Source: Hirudinaria manillensis
Lineage: Eukaryota; Annelida; Clitellata; Hirudinida; Hirudinidae
DNA length: 64,000 nt
Direction of reading: 5' to 3'
Assembly: GCA_034509925.1 (NCBI GenBank)
Contig: CM067530.1
Coordinates: 2,935,001 to 2,999,000 of the forward strand
Of this stretch, positions 35,716 to 49,300 are shown one piece after another. The translations under genes were made by a program, and so were the position numbers. The notes beneath the pieces are model-generated. The model had not been told where the DNA came from. It saw only the letters and a program-made list of their open reading frames with translations, and did not search any database. The first letter of the stretch is position 1. The number at the start of each line of letters is the position of its first letter.

Positions 35716-37714
35716 AAATTATGTGGACATAATAAAAAAATTTTATCTTTAACGGGAAATTTAGTACAAGTGGCCGATGCTCAAAGCCGATTTCCAGGAA
35801 AACGGAGCTTTGTGCGAAAAATCGATAAACGAATTTAGAATCTGCATTGAATTATCTTTCTAAAAAAATACGTTTCGACATTTCGCCATCGGTCAGAGTA
35901 CCTCAAAATTAATTCTGAAAGCTCCCTAAAATTTGTTTACATTGCGAACCGAAGATAACGAATGCGCTAAGTTTAACAAATATTTCCAATTTTAACAAAA
36001 GATATATAGCAGAAATAGTTCATATCACTACAATATGACATAATTTGGTTAGAAAATGTTTTTAAATTATCGTTAAGCATCTTTTGCTTGAGCAGGCTGA
36101 TGTCGTGCAGGTCACCAAAGTCACAAAATGAGGCAGCGCAATCAAATCCGACTTTGTGCGAAAAATTCATCAATATATTTTAAAAGAACGCAGAAAGACC
36201 TTTCAGAAAATATACGATACAATTATGTGGCATCGGTTTAAAACGCTCTATGACCTTATTATAAACGTTTCCCAGCAACCCACATGAGGTCATTCCATCG
36301 TTAGGCAAGCTGTCCTCTTCTCACTATGATTTGTGCCAAAAATCTTTTTATGCATTCTTATAGCACGTTAAAATATCTTCCAGAAAATGTAAAAGACAAC
36401 GCTGGCGCTCCGGTATAAGGCGCTCTATAACCTTATTATAAATGCACCTTAAATTCTAAGATCTTTTCTTTTCATCGTTTGGCGCTCTCCCCACTCGTCA
36501 CACTGGTTTGTGCGAAAAAATGACTCTACTATTTCGATAGCACTTTCAAAGATCTTTCACAAAATCTATAACACAATTATAGCGGATCGGTACAAGACGC
36601 TCTACAATTTTTTGTAATATTGCTCCTTAACTGCTCACACCTTTTCTTTCCATCGTTTGACGCGCTTTCCTCACGTCACTCGATTTGTGCCAAAATTCTA
36701 TTTAGACATTTCAATAGCTACTTCAATGGGCTTTCAGAAAATCTACAAACAAGTAACAGCACCCCTGTGTAACACTTTCTGTAACCTTATTATACGAGCC
36801 TCTCAGATCTCTCTACAAAAAATTGTAGAGCGTCTTGTACCGATCCGCTATAATTGTGTTATAGATTTTGTGAAAGATCTTTGAAAGTGCTATCGAAATA
36901 GTAGAGTCATTTTTTCGCACAAACCAGTGTGACGAGTGGGGAGAGCGCCAAACGATGAAAAGAAAAGATCTTAGAATTTAAGGTGCATTTATAATAAGGT
37001 TATAGAGCGCCTTATACCGGAGCGCCAGCGTTGTCTTTTACATTTTCTGGAAGATATTTTAACGTGCTATAAGAATGCATAAAAAGATTTTTGGCACAAA
37101 TCATAGTGAGAAGAGGACAGCTTGCCTAACAATGGAATGACCTCATGTGGGTTGCTGGGAAACGTTTATAATAAGGTCATAGAGCGTCTTAAACCGATGC
37201 CACATAATTGTATCGTATATTTTCTGAAAGGTCTTTCTGCGTTCTTTTAAAATATATTGATGAATTTTTCGCACAAAGTCGGATTTGATTGCGCTGCCTC
37301 ATTTTGTGACTTTGGTGACCTGCACGACATCAGCCTGCTCAAGCAAAAGATGCTTAACGATAATTTAAAAACATTTTCTAACCAAATTATGTCATATTGT
37401 AGTGATATGAACTATTTCTGCTATATATCTTTTGTTAAAATTGGAAATATTTGTTAAACTTAGCGCATTCGTTATCTTCGGTTCGCAATGTAAACAAATT
37501 TTAGGGAGCTTTCAGAATTAATTTTGAGGTACTCTGACCGATGGCGAAATGTCGAAACGTATTTTTTTAGAAAGATAATTCAATGCAGATTCTAAATTCG
37601 TTTATCGATTTTTCGCACAAAGCTCCGTTTTCCTGGAAATCGGCTTTGAGCATCGGCCACTTGTACTAAATTTCCCGTTAAAGATAAAATTTTTTTATTA
37701 TGTCCACATAATTT
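35716..37714. mobile_element. foldback element with ~900-bp inverted arms made of 177-bp tandem units
   Basis: Positions x and 73430-x are complementary from 35716-36617 to 36813-37714, with very few mismatches (one near 36297/37133) around a spacer of about 195 bp. Within the left arm and spacer, the motif TTTGTGCGAAAAA or its variant TTTGTGCCAAAAA recurs at 36153, 36330, 36507 and 36684, exactly 177 bp apart, followed each time by related sequence; an older unit begins near 35809. No transposase frame exists; the mirrored 66-codon frames (35973-36173 and 37257-37457) are the same arm sequence. Inverted arms built from short tandem repeats are the hallmark of Foldback elements. No clear target duplication is visible. 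Confidence 0.88.
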
Positions 37715-38308
37715 CCGTGAACATTATCTATAAGTTAAAAAAAGAATTTTGGTTCTAGCTCTTTCCGTTCCGGAGATATTGGCGTTCAAAAAGTTTGCCG
37801 AAAGTTTGCCAACTTCACCGTCGTCAGAAAGTTACGAAAACAGCACTATTTCTCTAATCCAAACCGTACTTCAATGGCCTTAACTTTAAAACAAATTTTT
37901 TTCAAAACTTAACCCAAGGAGGCGCTCCGTTCCATTTTGAGGAGACATAGCCCTATTACTAGCTAGCAATATATCAATTATGCATGAAGGGAGGAGTCAT
38001 AACTACATATACAATTATTAACTATTGATTGAGATAATTTATTGTAAACTTGTTACATCTATTGCGAATTAATAAATTGTAAATTAATAACTTATAAGTT
38101 TTATTACAATTAAACTTTATTCACTTTTAAATTAAGAATTATTCACAATCTTTTCTGTTTTTCAATATAGAAGTCGAACTTTTTTTGTTGAGTTTATATT
38201 TGAGTTTTAATTGGCCTGCCTTGCCTTAGGAACACTCGATCGTATTATTTTTTTAAATATTTGAAGACATTTAATCGGCATAAATATTCTCCACTTAGTG
38301 CTTTCAAT
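37715..38308. other. flank between the foldback element and the C9orf78-like gene
   Basis: The first 200 bp (to about 37935) has a distinct base composition, with a GTTCCGGAGATATTGGCGTTC stretch resembling interspersed repeats, but no second copy exists in the window. The rest is AT-rich and should contain the promoter of the gene starting at 38309. Confidence 0.4.
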
Positions 38309-39970
38309 ATGACGGAAATAGCCAATAAAAAACGCAGAGCCGCTACAAGACGAAAGGTGTCAGACGATGAAAGTGGCGATGATGCCGGAGTGGATAACGA
38401 GCTGTTGCAAGAAATTGTAGATTGGCAAAGAGCCAGGAAACGTCCGAAGGGTCTCAGTGTGGAAGAGCTTAATTCCGTCAAAGATCCTTCCAGTGAACAA
38501 AAAGTTAAAGAAGGGAAGAAGCAGAAAGGGGGTTATGTCGATGCCAAAACTTTAAAAAAAGAAATGGAAGCTGAGGACATACATCAGATAACCAGCTTTG
38601 CTGTAGAAACTAACAAACGAGATGAAGATGAACCACTCAAGAAATATGTAGAAGAGAGGCTTGCACAGATCAAAGGAGACAATACAATGGAGGATATTGC
38701 TGAGAGCAAATTGAGGAAGGCAGATGATACTCTCTTTGAGCTTCCAGAAAACATCAAACAGTTGGCACATAAAAAGAAGACCGAAGAAACTCTCTCTGAT
38801 CAGATGCTTTCTGGAATTCCGGAAGTGGATCTTGGCATTGAGGTCAAGATCAAGAACATTGAAGCAACTGAAGAAGCCAAAATGAGATTGTTGAGAGAGA
38901 GATTGAACAAAAGGGACAAGGGAACTCTCGAGTTTGTGCCTAACAACGTTGCTGTCAATTTTGCCCAACACAACAGATGTACGTTAAAATTCAGCAGTCT
39001 TTCAACATAATTGCAGACATTGTAATGAAATGTAATGAGTAGAGTATTGCTCAGCTATATCTTTTATTTTTGATAAATTGATGGGGGTTGTGCTAGAAGT
39101 AAATGACTTACTAACATTGCTAAAGCACATAGGTGTAGAATTTATATTGCTTATAATGACTGCACTTAAACGAATACTTAATAAAGTCAATTTATGAATC
39201 TAATTCTTCAAATTAATTTATTCCAAACATTTGAAACTTAGTTGGAAGTGGGAAGCACATGGAATTTGTATGATATAACTTTGTCAAATATTTCTACTTT
39301 TGTTTCAGTTAACATAGAAGAAAACAACCTCCCCATAAAGAGACCCCATCAGACGACCAAGTCAACCCCTAAGCAGGGGAGTGATGCCCCCAGCACCATC
39401 AAAAGTGAGTATTCTTAACATGGTGGGATGCATATTCTTGTCATATACTCTGAAATCTTATGGAATGTCCATTTGCATACTCTGGTTCAATGGGCATGAT
39501 TAGAGATCATTTGGGAAAGTCATGTGTTAGGGAGAAAGATTACAACTTTGGGTGCACAAATCCAGGCAGCAGTGACGCAGGAAACCTGGTTGTGGTGTTA
39601 GTTGCATCAAATGGTGATATTAAGAAACTCGCGTGTTCAACAATTGGAAAACATGGCTCACAACAAATTAAAACAAAAGCTCAAATCCCAAACCCTGACG
39701 ATGCTCATCGACTCCAACTTACATCGCTAATGCATTAATAATGCACGCAAAACACATATATCAAAAACACGTAATCCTTACCCCTCAAATTGGCTATGTT
39801 TGCTGTCAAATAGTGGTGTTTATAAAAATGTCATCCTTCCAATATCACGATACAACAACTTATCATCTCTTGTTTCAGCTTTGTCCTCACAAACAACCAT
39901 CTCGAACCAGGAGAAGGCCACCGATGACTTCCACTACGAAAAGTTCAAGCGACACATGAGAAGATTCTGA
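38309..39970 (+). CDS. C9orf78: C9orf78 / telomere length and silencing protein 1 homologue
   Basis: Three exons, 38309-38978, 39309-39404 and 39879-39970, give 286 codons (285 residues), matching the length of the vertebrate protein. The family is nuclear and spliceosome-associated. Diagnostic parts are the basic/acidic start (KKRRAATRRKVSDDESGDD), the core YVDAKTLKKEMEAEDIH, TSFAVETNKRDED, LFELPENIKQLA, QMLSGIPEVDLGIEVKIKNI and the C-terminal TDDFHYEKFKRHMRRF. The start ATG is clear. AATAAA signals at 40052, 40061 and 40065 lie just beyond the block that was duplicated to 29890-31627. This is the functional parent of that pseudogene. Confidence 0.95.
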
Positions 39971-40047
39971 ATGTTTCCAGGGACCGCACGACCGTCATTT
40001 TTCCAGAACCGTTTACAAATTCTTGACTCGTTTATCTTAATGCGCTT
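38310..40047 (+). repeat. segmental duplication, parent copy
   Basis: Aligned end to end with 29890-31627. The left break is inside the start codon and the right break is a few bases before the polyadenylation signals. Confidence 0.93.
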
Positions 40048-43000
40048 CGAAAATAAATTTAATAAATAAACTCAATAAATACAATTTCAATGTGGAATTA
40101 ACGTGCCGCAGTGCATCGCGTCGAATCCGTCGCGTTATTCTGAATTTTATGGATATCGGAACAATAACAAATTTAGACTTTTATTTTTGATCAGTGACCC
40201 GAACTCTTAACAATTCTTTCAACTACTCGTAAACAAAATCATGAACGGACTTGCCAGACTTAATTAATCGCAAAGCCAGACCAGACGATAAAATCAAAAC
40301 TTTGCGTTTCTGGTTGAAGAGACTATTGAGTATGAAGAGGCGGTCCCGAATCGATTTTAATGAAATTCTCGTGGGTAAAAAGCAGAAACGTTTTCGACGT
40401 GGACGGTCGCCCGTCCGGAACGGGACTCGACCGACGATTATTCCAGCAATCGGGAGAGTATTTAAGGTCCTCGTGAACGAAATAAATAAATAAAAAAAAA
40501 TAAAATAAAACACATCACTGAAATAGAAAACCATCAGGTTTGAAGCTTCACAGGCAACCTGCTCGTAAATTTGTCGTTCTCATTATTAAAAGCAAGGCAT
40601 CGACAGCTGGAGTCGAACCCCTGTGAAGAGGGTAAGACACTGGGATGGAACTCCTCTGACACCCTCTGCACACGGAAGTGGGGGGTCGGCAGCCTTCGAG
40701 ATGCTCGAGTTAGCTTGAAGCGCGGGAGCACGTGAGGATGACTTTGAAGATGACGACGATGATGATGACATTACTTTGGCAGGTTTTAAGGATTAGTCAA
40801 TGAATGGGTTACTGATGAATTAACAATTCATTGAAAACGTCGAGAGGAACTCGAAAGAAGTCGAATTTTCGGCCTGCAAGCAAGAAATCGAAATAACGAT
40901 TTGGCAGAGATAATAATAAAATATAATAATAATAATAATGATAATAATGGTTATGATAATAATAACGAAAACAACAGTCGCATCAATAAATAACATTCAG
41001 TCGAAAAAGTGTCACAAATTGCAAGGAATAAACGTTTATTATTTGTAATTTGTTACTATTTCTTAGTAAAAATCTACTAACCCTGCCAAGAGTAGCGATC
41101 AGAGTTCATACTTAGTACACAGCAGTAGTACGTACGTGGTACGTACAAGTATCCATTTGCAAATGTGAGAACGTTCAATTTTTAAATCCTTTGGAACAGG
41201 AAATTCGTTAAATTGGAATATAAAATAAATCTGAACATCGGCAACGTTTGCATTAAAAAACAGAGATGACGACGATGACAACGTCTAAGGTAAGCGAATG
41301 AGGGTTGGCCTTTGGCTAGCAAAGGTGTCGAAGTGAGATTGCCAGAGAAGTCGGGGTTGCATTCGGTGAGGGTTCGTGACCAGAGCAGCAGTGACAACAA
41401 CAACAACAACAACTGATTGAAATGGCAACAAGAATCCCAGCGACAAAAATAACAGAATAGCCACATCATTAACAAGGACAGCAGCATAACAACAATAATT
41501 ATAATAGTGCCACTGATGACAATAATAATAATTACCACTGTCAAATAATATTATTGTATTAATTGATAATATTATATATTAATTAATAATATTATATATA
41601 TATAATAACCACAATATTATTTAGATAATAATAATAAAACTATTTAAGATTATTAATCTTAATAACAGATGAGCAACATTTTTTCCAGTCATAAACAAAG
41701 CCGAGGACGCAATGGTCGCTGTTCGCAAACCGGATTCAAAATGCCTGTAATGTCACGACTCTAATAACCATAATCAAACCACAACAACATCAACAATAAT
41801 GTCAACAACAACATCATCAACAACAACAATGACAACCACAACAACAAATGTGATGATGACGACTAGCTAGAGCCTTTGCATTGCACGGCATCGGTCGCAT
41901 AATCACGGCCACCAACACGTAAACCATCGGGGTTCGCCACCTGGTGACGCTTTCCATAGCTCGAAAAGCCGTCGAAGTTCAAGGACAGCATGCTTTTTAG
42001 AACTTAATACAAAGGAATTTCACCCATTAAGTAAGACTTTAAGAACTTAATTTATAATTTTATTTATTTATTAATTAAACAAAATAAAGTAAAAAAAAAG
42101 GAATACAATTAATTAATAATAATTAATTAATTAATTCTCAAAGTCGTAAAATGTGTAGTAGAAGAAAATTCAGCACTTTGTCTCGTCAACATTCAACAAC
42201 TGTAAATGCTTCTGCGTTGACAGGTAACTGACCTGTGGTCATCGGTTATCGGCTAACGAGCTTCAATCGAGGTCGACATAGTTTCAATCGATTGGTAGCA
42301 ATCACTTGGTAATGGCCGACGGGGTTTTCGATGGGGTACGAGCGGCTCTACGGATCCGAGGGGATGCGGGGCGAGCTACCGACGAGGGAAAAATTCCAAA
42401 ACATATAAAAAAAATCGCGGATTTCCACGAGTCGAGAGTCGATTCGAACAATGGCAGACCAATAAATCGTTCGTTCGTTCATTTTTTTTTTACAGTTTAA
42501 TATTTAATATTTTTACTATTATTAAACATATAATATTATATTTTTACTATTATTAAACACATAATATTATATTTTTACTATTATTAAACATATAATATTA
42601 TATTTTTACTATTATTAAACATATAATATTATATTTTACTATTGACAATTTCTTTTCTCATCCTAGACCAAACATTTCGCATGAACAAATGAGCGGCTAT
42701 TTCCCCAGGCAAATGAACATACGAGAACAGATAGTGATGATGATGACGACGATGATGACGAAGAGGACGACGACGACGATGACCAGCAGCATACAACGAC
42801 CGTAGCATGACGTCGAATGGGAGCACCACATGCGTGCAATTTTGTTCCACTTTTTGGTTTTCTGCTTTAACTTGAAATAATAATCAATTGAGTGGTATTA
42901 CGTTAAATACTATTTCGTTAACCGATTAGATGCATCGATCGAAGGAGCTTGCGTGTTTGTGAGTTGCCAGAAGGACGAATGGTCAGTTGTTTGGTTATCC

Positions 43001-43355
43001 AAGAGAGGAGAAGGTACGACTGCAAAGGTGATTCGTTATTTTTATCACAGCATGATGTTAGTAGTAGTAGTAGTACTAGTAACGGTGGTGGTGATGACGA
43101 TGGCAATGACCATGAGCAGCATCGTCTTGTGGATGTCTTTGCGTGCAAGGAAGAACGTGGCCTCCTCACATCCTGCTCAGGTGGTGGCGAGGGGGAAGAG
43201 GAAGGCAGAGGAGAGTCAAGATGTGGGTCAGTCAGTCGATCGATGGATTGAAAACAAACTGATTGATTGGCTGATTGATCGATTTGACGAAGAAAAATCG
43301 AAGAAGCACCAGAGACCGAGCAGCCGTTGCATGCATGCATGCACGCACGTGTGCA
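40048..43355. other. intergenic, simple-repeat rich
   Basis: No gene is supported. On the minus strand at 40590-40680 a GGGGTTCGACTCC box, preceded by a weak A-box-like GTGTCAGAGGAG, could be a tRNA-derived SINE remnant. Other contents are CAA/AAT runs (40920-40960, 41395-41530, 41760-41850), a 31-bp minisatellite (42510-42635), GAT/GAC triplets (42735-42785), and at 42950-43355 the CSDE1 3' flank with a GTA run. Confidence 0.5.
42510..42635. repeat. 31-bp AT-rich minisatellite, four copies
   Basis: Four nearly identical copies of a 31-bp unit beginning TTTTTACTATTATTAAACAT and ending TAATATTATA; one copy has CACAT in place of CATAT. Confidence 0.93.
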
Positions 43356-46300
43356 TCACACGACGGAACCCTCCTGACGGCGTACGACGTGGTGACCCCC
43401 CTCGAAAACCTCCCCTTCGTCGTTCTTCATCACTGCCATCACCTGATGGTCGACCATCACGTCCCCTCCGCCCATGTCTGAGACTTTTGAAGTCTCAGAG
43501 TCTTCCTTCGTGGCAACCTTTTCCGTCGGAGAGCTTGCCAGGGCGTCGTTGCGGCCCGTCCTTGCCGGCTCTTTGCGGGGGCACTTGAAGCCCTTCGTCC
43601 CGTCGGGGCCCTTGGGCTGCCTGATGGCCATGGCCCTGGGACACTGGTCATCTGTGACACTCTTGATTCTGCTGAGGAGTCTTTCTGGTCTGGGGCGATC
43701 GGTGGCCTTTTGCACGTTGACGGCCGTTTTCTGACCGCCGACCAGGGTCAGCACGACGAATTCGACCTCATCTCCTGCCGACAGTTCTGAGGCATCCTGA
43801 ACATCCTTGAGGCTGAAGGTCAGTCGCGAACCGAGTTCCGTCTCGTAGGTCAAACTTCCTCCCTGAAATTGGCCATCGCTTGAAAAATGTGGATGACGAT
43901 AGGATTTGCGATAAGGACTCGTAATTGTCGAGATTATTTCCAAAGTGCTTTTTAAGATTTTTTTAGAAATAATTTAAGAAGCACTTGGTTGTACCAGCCG
44001 ATGTTTTAATGTGCACAAGTACGATCAAGTATGTAATCAAAGCTCCATTTATCAATCATTGGCTATTTATCTGGTCATCGTATTATCTTCCATCATATAT
44101 CAGAATGTTTGAAATCATCAGGAATTAGAAATTTAACTAGATGTACAAGTAGATGCTTAATTAGGTAATTAAGTTATAGTGCCAAAACATTACTTTGAAG
44201 ATGAGAATTGAATGAATTTTATCTTCATTATAAAAATGCCAATCCGATTTACAGCATTTACTTAGTACGGCTTTCTTAGTAAATTTAGTATTTGTCAGTC
44301 TTTTAATTTTCTCATTTCTTTGTTTCAATTGCATAAATAAATTAATCAAATCAATAAATTAATCAAAATGATGGCACGAAATGAAAAGCAACAAACCGTC
44401 TCGTGGAGAGATTCGATCCTTGCATGTATGAACTTCCTGAACGGTGCGACCCTGTAAGCCCACCTCTTCTTCGTCGAAGCGCCAGAAGACGAATCCGATC
44501 TCAGGAGTTCCGCCTTGCCGTTGGTGCCGTTGGCCACTCCCGCAGGCACTTCGACCAATTGGAACCTGACCAAATCTCCTCTGACCAATAAGGTTTCTCT
44601 CTTGTCCACGAGGCTCATGATGCTGAACGGGTAGAAGGTTCCCGATTCCGACGAGAAAGGAAACGTCACGGGGGTCGACGGAGTCGACGGGGTGGCCGAG
44701 GTGGGAGTCGGCGGCACTTCCGCCTCGACGTCCGAAGTCAACTGGATGATCCCGAAGTATTCCGAAGAGTCCTGAGAGTGGAGTCCCCGAACGATTCTTC
44801 CTTCCAAGATGGTCGGAAGAACCTCCTGAAGATTTTCGTTTTAAAGCGATTCGAGTTAAATAAAAGAGCGACTGAAAACCAAAGCTTTAATCAATTTAAT
44901 GAACGTCACATTAATAAACTAGAAATTGCTTTTATTTAAGAAAGAAAGATAAATTGGAAAAAAAAATCGATGCTTGAGCTCTCAAAACACTCGTAGCGTC
45001 TCAAGCGGACCAGCTTTGACACCACGATCTTTACTCCGTTGCCACGGTTACCAGGGCACTCACCCCGATCTGGATGGACTTGTTGGCTATCCTCCTGATG
45101 CACTCGGCACTGACTCTGCCCGCCTTGTTGCACACCTGGAACTCAACCTCGTGACCCACTTCGAGAGTTTCAATGTCCCCCTCAAAATTGCTGACAAAAA
45201 ACAAAGAAAGGGAAGGGAGGGCGTTAATGCGTCTTCGATCGGCACCAGTGCCATCATCATCATCGCCTCTCTGTGACTTATGATTGGCAACAACAAAAAA
45301 AACAAACAATAAACAACAACAATGTAGAAGAGATGCCAAAAATCTCAAAGGTCTTAGCAGACCAAAGAGCAAGTCAAGTCTCTCACCTGAAGTGAAAGTA
45401 AATCTCCCTCTCGTGATCCGCCGTCTCAATGAACCCGAAGCCCTCCTTGAGTGTCACCACGTAACCCCTGTCCCTGTCCCTGCCCGGGGCGCGACCCACG
45501 ACCCTCACGTTGATTGCCACCTTGGTCTTGTTCTTCTGACACTCCGATATCTGGAACTCGACCTGGAAAAGGAGTCATCGGAGATGTTTATGGAAGACAG
45601 ATTGGCATCTCATGATGACAATACGAAGTAAATGATGAGCCAGCTGAAGTGAAGTCTGATTAATGTTATCACCATTTGTCATCATCATCACTATAGCTCT
45701 TCTATGATCACTATCATCATCACCATCTTATTATCATTACTCATAGGGTATTATACCCATAGATTACCCACCTTCTCGTCCAGCTTGGGCAGGTTGCCGT
45801 CGACAACTGAGGAGCTGTAAGGAATCATCTGCTTGGTTCCCTCCACTTCGTACATCAAGATGCCAGGGTCGGGGTCCTTGCTTCCTGTTCAACAAAAACT
45901 TGCGATGGACTGACAAAATTTTGAAAGGATAAAAAGTTAAGAAGGAAAATAAAATAATAACAGGTTATTATAGATACTCTCTGCTGCTGGTGCTACTAGT
46001 GACCACGATGATCAGGCCAATGTTGTTGAATATTACTATTATTGTTATTATTATTATTATCATTATTAGTGATAACTATTATTTTCAAAGTTCGATGATC
46101 AGGCCAATGTTGTTGACTATCACTATTATTATTATTATTATGATTATTTTACTATCAGTGATAACGATTATTTTCAAAGTTTGATTAATGATAAAGACAA
46201 AATAAAATTCTGTAACAATATTTCACGAACATAACAATGACAAATATTCATACACTGTGCAATGCTGACGAAGAGAATGATTCTAAAAGTTATGATGTGA

Positions 46301-49300
46301 TGATGTAATCACACGATGTTGATGCACCACCAACTCAACGATATTGTGTATTGATCCAATGTTCCCCACCCATTGACCTAACAGCCACCACGAGCAATGA
46401 CTCATGCTCTCACCATCATGATCATTCTCTAGAGCTATCATCATCATCATCATTATTCTCTATAGCTATCATCTCACCATCATTATCATTCTCTAGATCT
46501 ATCATCATCATCATCATCATTATTCTCTATAGCATCAGTAGAAGCATCAAGCCCACAATAACCTTTAAAAACAATTGCTACCACTTCAACACCATCATCA
46601 TCATCATCAGACAGATATGAAACATTCATAGGCAAACACCAACAACAACAAAAAAGGCTCGTGAATTATTCCCCCTTTCGGTCAACATGGGCGTCCATAA
46701 TGGCAGACACGCTGTCGGAGCCAGTGCATCATTTTTAACCATTTGATTTAAAATCATTTAAAACAATGTCAATTTTATGGGAATGTATAAGAAATAATTC
46801 TGTTCTAATTTGGCATTCCAGTGGTCGACCGGACTCCGCCTCCGGCCCAACTCTGACCAATCGACTGCGCGCAATCTCGCATAATATCGAGCAGTAACCT
46901 TGGATGGACCTGAGATTGCCAGCCTCCTTTTGTATGATTCCGACGTGCTTTTCAAGCGAGGAATTCGATTGGATGACAATCGAGCCTCTAGGCAGGACTT
47001 TTATCCTAACCGCTACCTGCCTTGTGGGGTTTGTTGGGTCCTGGAAAAGTCATCATCATCATCATCACCTCTTCCCATACTTATTACTTTATATGATAAG
47101 CATATGCATATATACATATTAAACTCATTTCCATGACCATTTGTAGGTCATAATTATCAATAATCATAATTATCTGAAATAATAATATTAATTTAGTTTC
47201 ATTAATATAATTAATTATTAATTGACCCCGTCCTCAACATCCTGATTATTGCCATCACCGCCGACATTTAAAGCATAAGATACGGTCATTACATCGTTCT
47301 GCTGTAAGGACTTGCATAGGTGTGCAACGAACACCTGCGTCGCAAGGTTCGTTCGAGCGCGACGCCAGTCTCACCGGTATCACGGTGAACTCCACTTCGT
47401 CCTGGAGGGTCAGCTTGTGGTCGGCGTTGAGCAGTTCGCTGAAGTGGAAAAACATCCTCGCCTCCCTGTCCGTGCACCTGATGAACCCGAACCCCTCCTT
47501 CAACGTCGTTATGAAACCCTGGAAATGGAACAGAAAGTTACTTGTTACTGTTGTTATAACAATGACGACGACAGCAAACATAACAGCAATAATTAGATTG
47601 ACCAATGACATGAACGTATAATAGCTGATAATCGCATAAACAAATGATGACAACAATGATGATGATAACAGTAGTAATCTATTATGAAAACCAGCTGTTT
47701 AATAACAATATCAACGTTAATGATACCCAAATGGCAATGGAAATTAATTAAAAACTTTAGCACACGTATTAATCATCCAAACAAAAAAAAAATTGGTGAT
47801 AGATATCTAGGTTGATATAGTCTCTGAAGTCAAAGATCATCATCATCATCACTACCTGCAGCATTGCAATCATTATCATCGTCACCACCATCACTATCTG
47901 CAGCATTACAACCATCATCATCATCACCATCATCATTGTCGTCATCCTCTTCACCTTTTCCCTCTTGTCTTTAGAGATGAAGAAGGTGTCATCAACCAGT
48001 CTGATGTTGGTGGCATGTTGCACTTTGTCCCTGCGATCGGTTGCTATGGAGAACTCGACGATGTCGTCCGCGAACATCGTGAAGTCGCCGACGGGATCCT
48101 TCTCTCCGAAGACGATCTCGATGGGCCTGGAATGAAAAACTAAATAGTTCGGCTCCTTCCTCGTGGCGAAGCAGAGACTCCGAAGGGCGTCGGTCCTTGC
48201 CGAGGTCAGCAATGCGACCGACGTTACTCCCTTGCGGTCAAAAAATTTGATCGAAATGCTAAAATCACAAGCATATTGTTACCATCACCTAATGATGAAA
48301 TGCATTGATGACAACCTCCAGACAACAATCTATTCCATCTCTCACATCCACCCCTTCCTCGTCCCTTTCAGATGTCCGCCCACCTCCCAGAAACCAACTA
48401 CCCACCCACCCATTCAGAGTCTCGTAGACGATTCTCCCGATGAGGGCGTCGTTGATCTTCTTGACCGGGTTCATCCTCAGGGTCTTTTTGATGCGCCCCC
48501 TCATGACCTCCTTGGCAACATCCTCGAAGACCACCGAACCAGGGGGTATCTTGTGGATGTTCACTGCCACGTCCTTATTCTGCACAACGGAATGGAATTT
48601 GTGACGGATGGATGGATGGATGGGTGGATGTGTGATCGATAGCAGGAAATCAATTGAGCGATTAATGGCTACTATGATGGTTTAGTGATAAGCTAAAGCT
48701 ATGTAGTTAGCTATTATACATAAATTTCCATATGTTTGACCATTGGGATTCAAAGAATTGGGCTAATTATTTATTAACCAAGTGGTAGTCAGTTGTTAAG
48801 CATCAATGATGAGGACAACACAGGAGGTCAATCAAAACGCTGGCAACAGTTTTCAGAAACCATACAAAATGCAGAGTTCACTTTGACTGAACTCCAAAGC
48901 AAAAACAACTTGGTCCAATTTATTTGTATTTGTGCAAATAAGTCAAAAATTCTGTGTAACATCTCCATTGGATCGTGCACATTAATTCATTTTTGCACAA
49001 TCTAGCCTGCATGCCGACACACACAAAAAGGTTTTGAAATCAATTTATCGGACTCACAAAGCACTTGTTGACAAGGCCGTGCATGGGTGAACGTAGGTGC
49101 AGGTGATGATAAGCATGAGGGCAGATGCAGATTTTACAGCATCATCTCATTTGAAATTACATAATGGTGAGAAGGTGTTGTCGATGATGATGATGAAGAT
49201 TATGATGATAATGATCATTGCTGGGGCACTGGCGACAAAAATTCACAAAAGCTGAAGAAGAAGAAGAATGATAAGAAGGAAGTATTTGAGAATGTATTGC

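Noticed and set aside
35973..37457. Mirrored 66-codon frames in the foldback arms as a small gene
   Set aside because: They are the same arm sequence read in each direction, with no family features and no support from surrounding splice sites.
35716..37714. The palindrome as an assembly artefact
   Set aside because: Not fully excluded, but the arms differ at a few bases and enclose a unique spacer that continues the 177-bp periodicity, which a hairpin read error would not produce.
40590..40680. tRNA gene on the minus strand
   Set aside because: There is a good B-box-like sequence but no cloverleaf: acceptor and anticodon stems do not pair. At best a SINE remnant.
48140..48262. Possible extra CSDE1 exon (open, GC-richer frame upstream of 48126)
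   Set aside because: Joining exon 7 directly to 48126 keeps phase and matches the family; adding this piece has no counterpart in the family.
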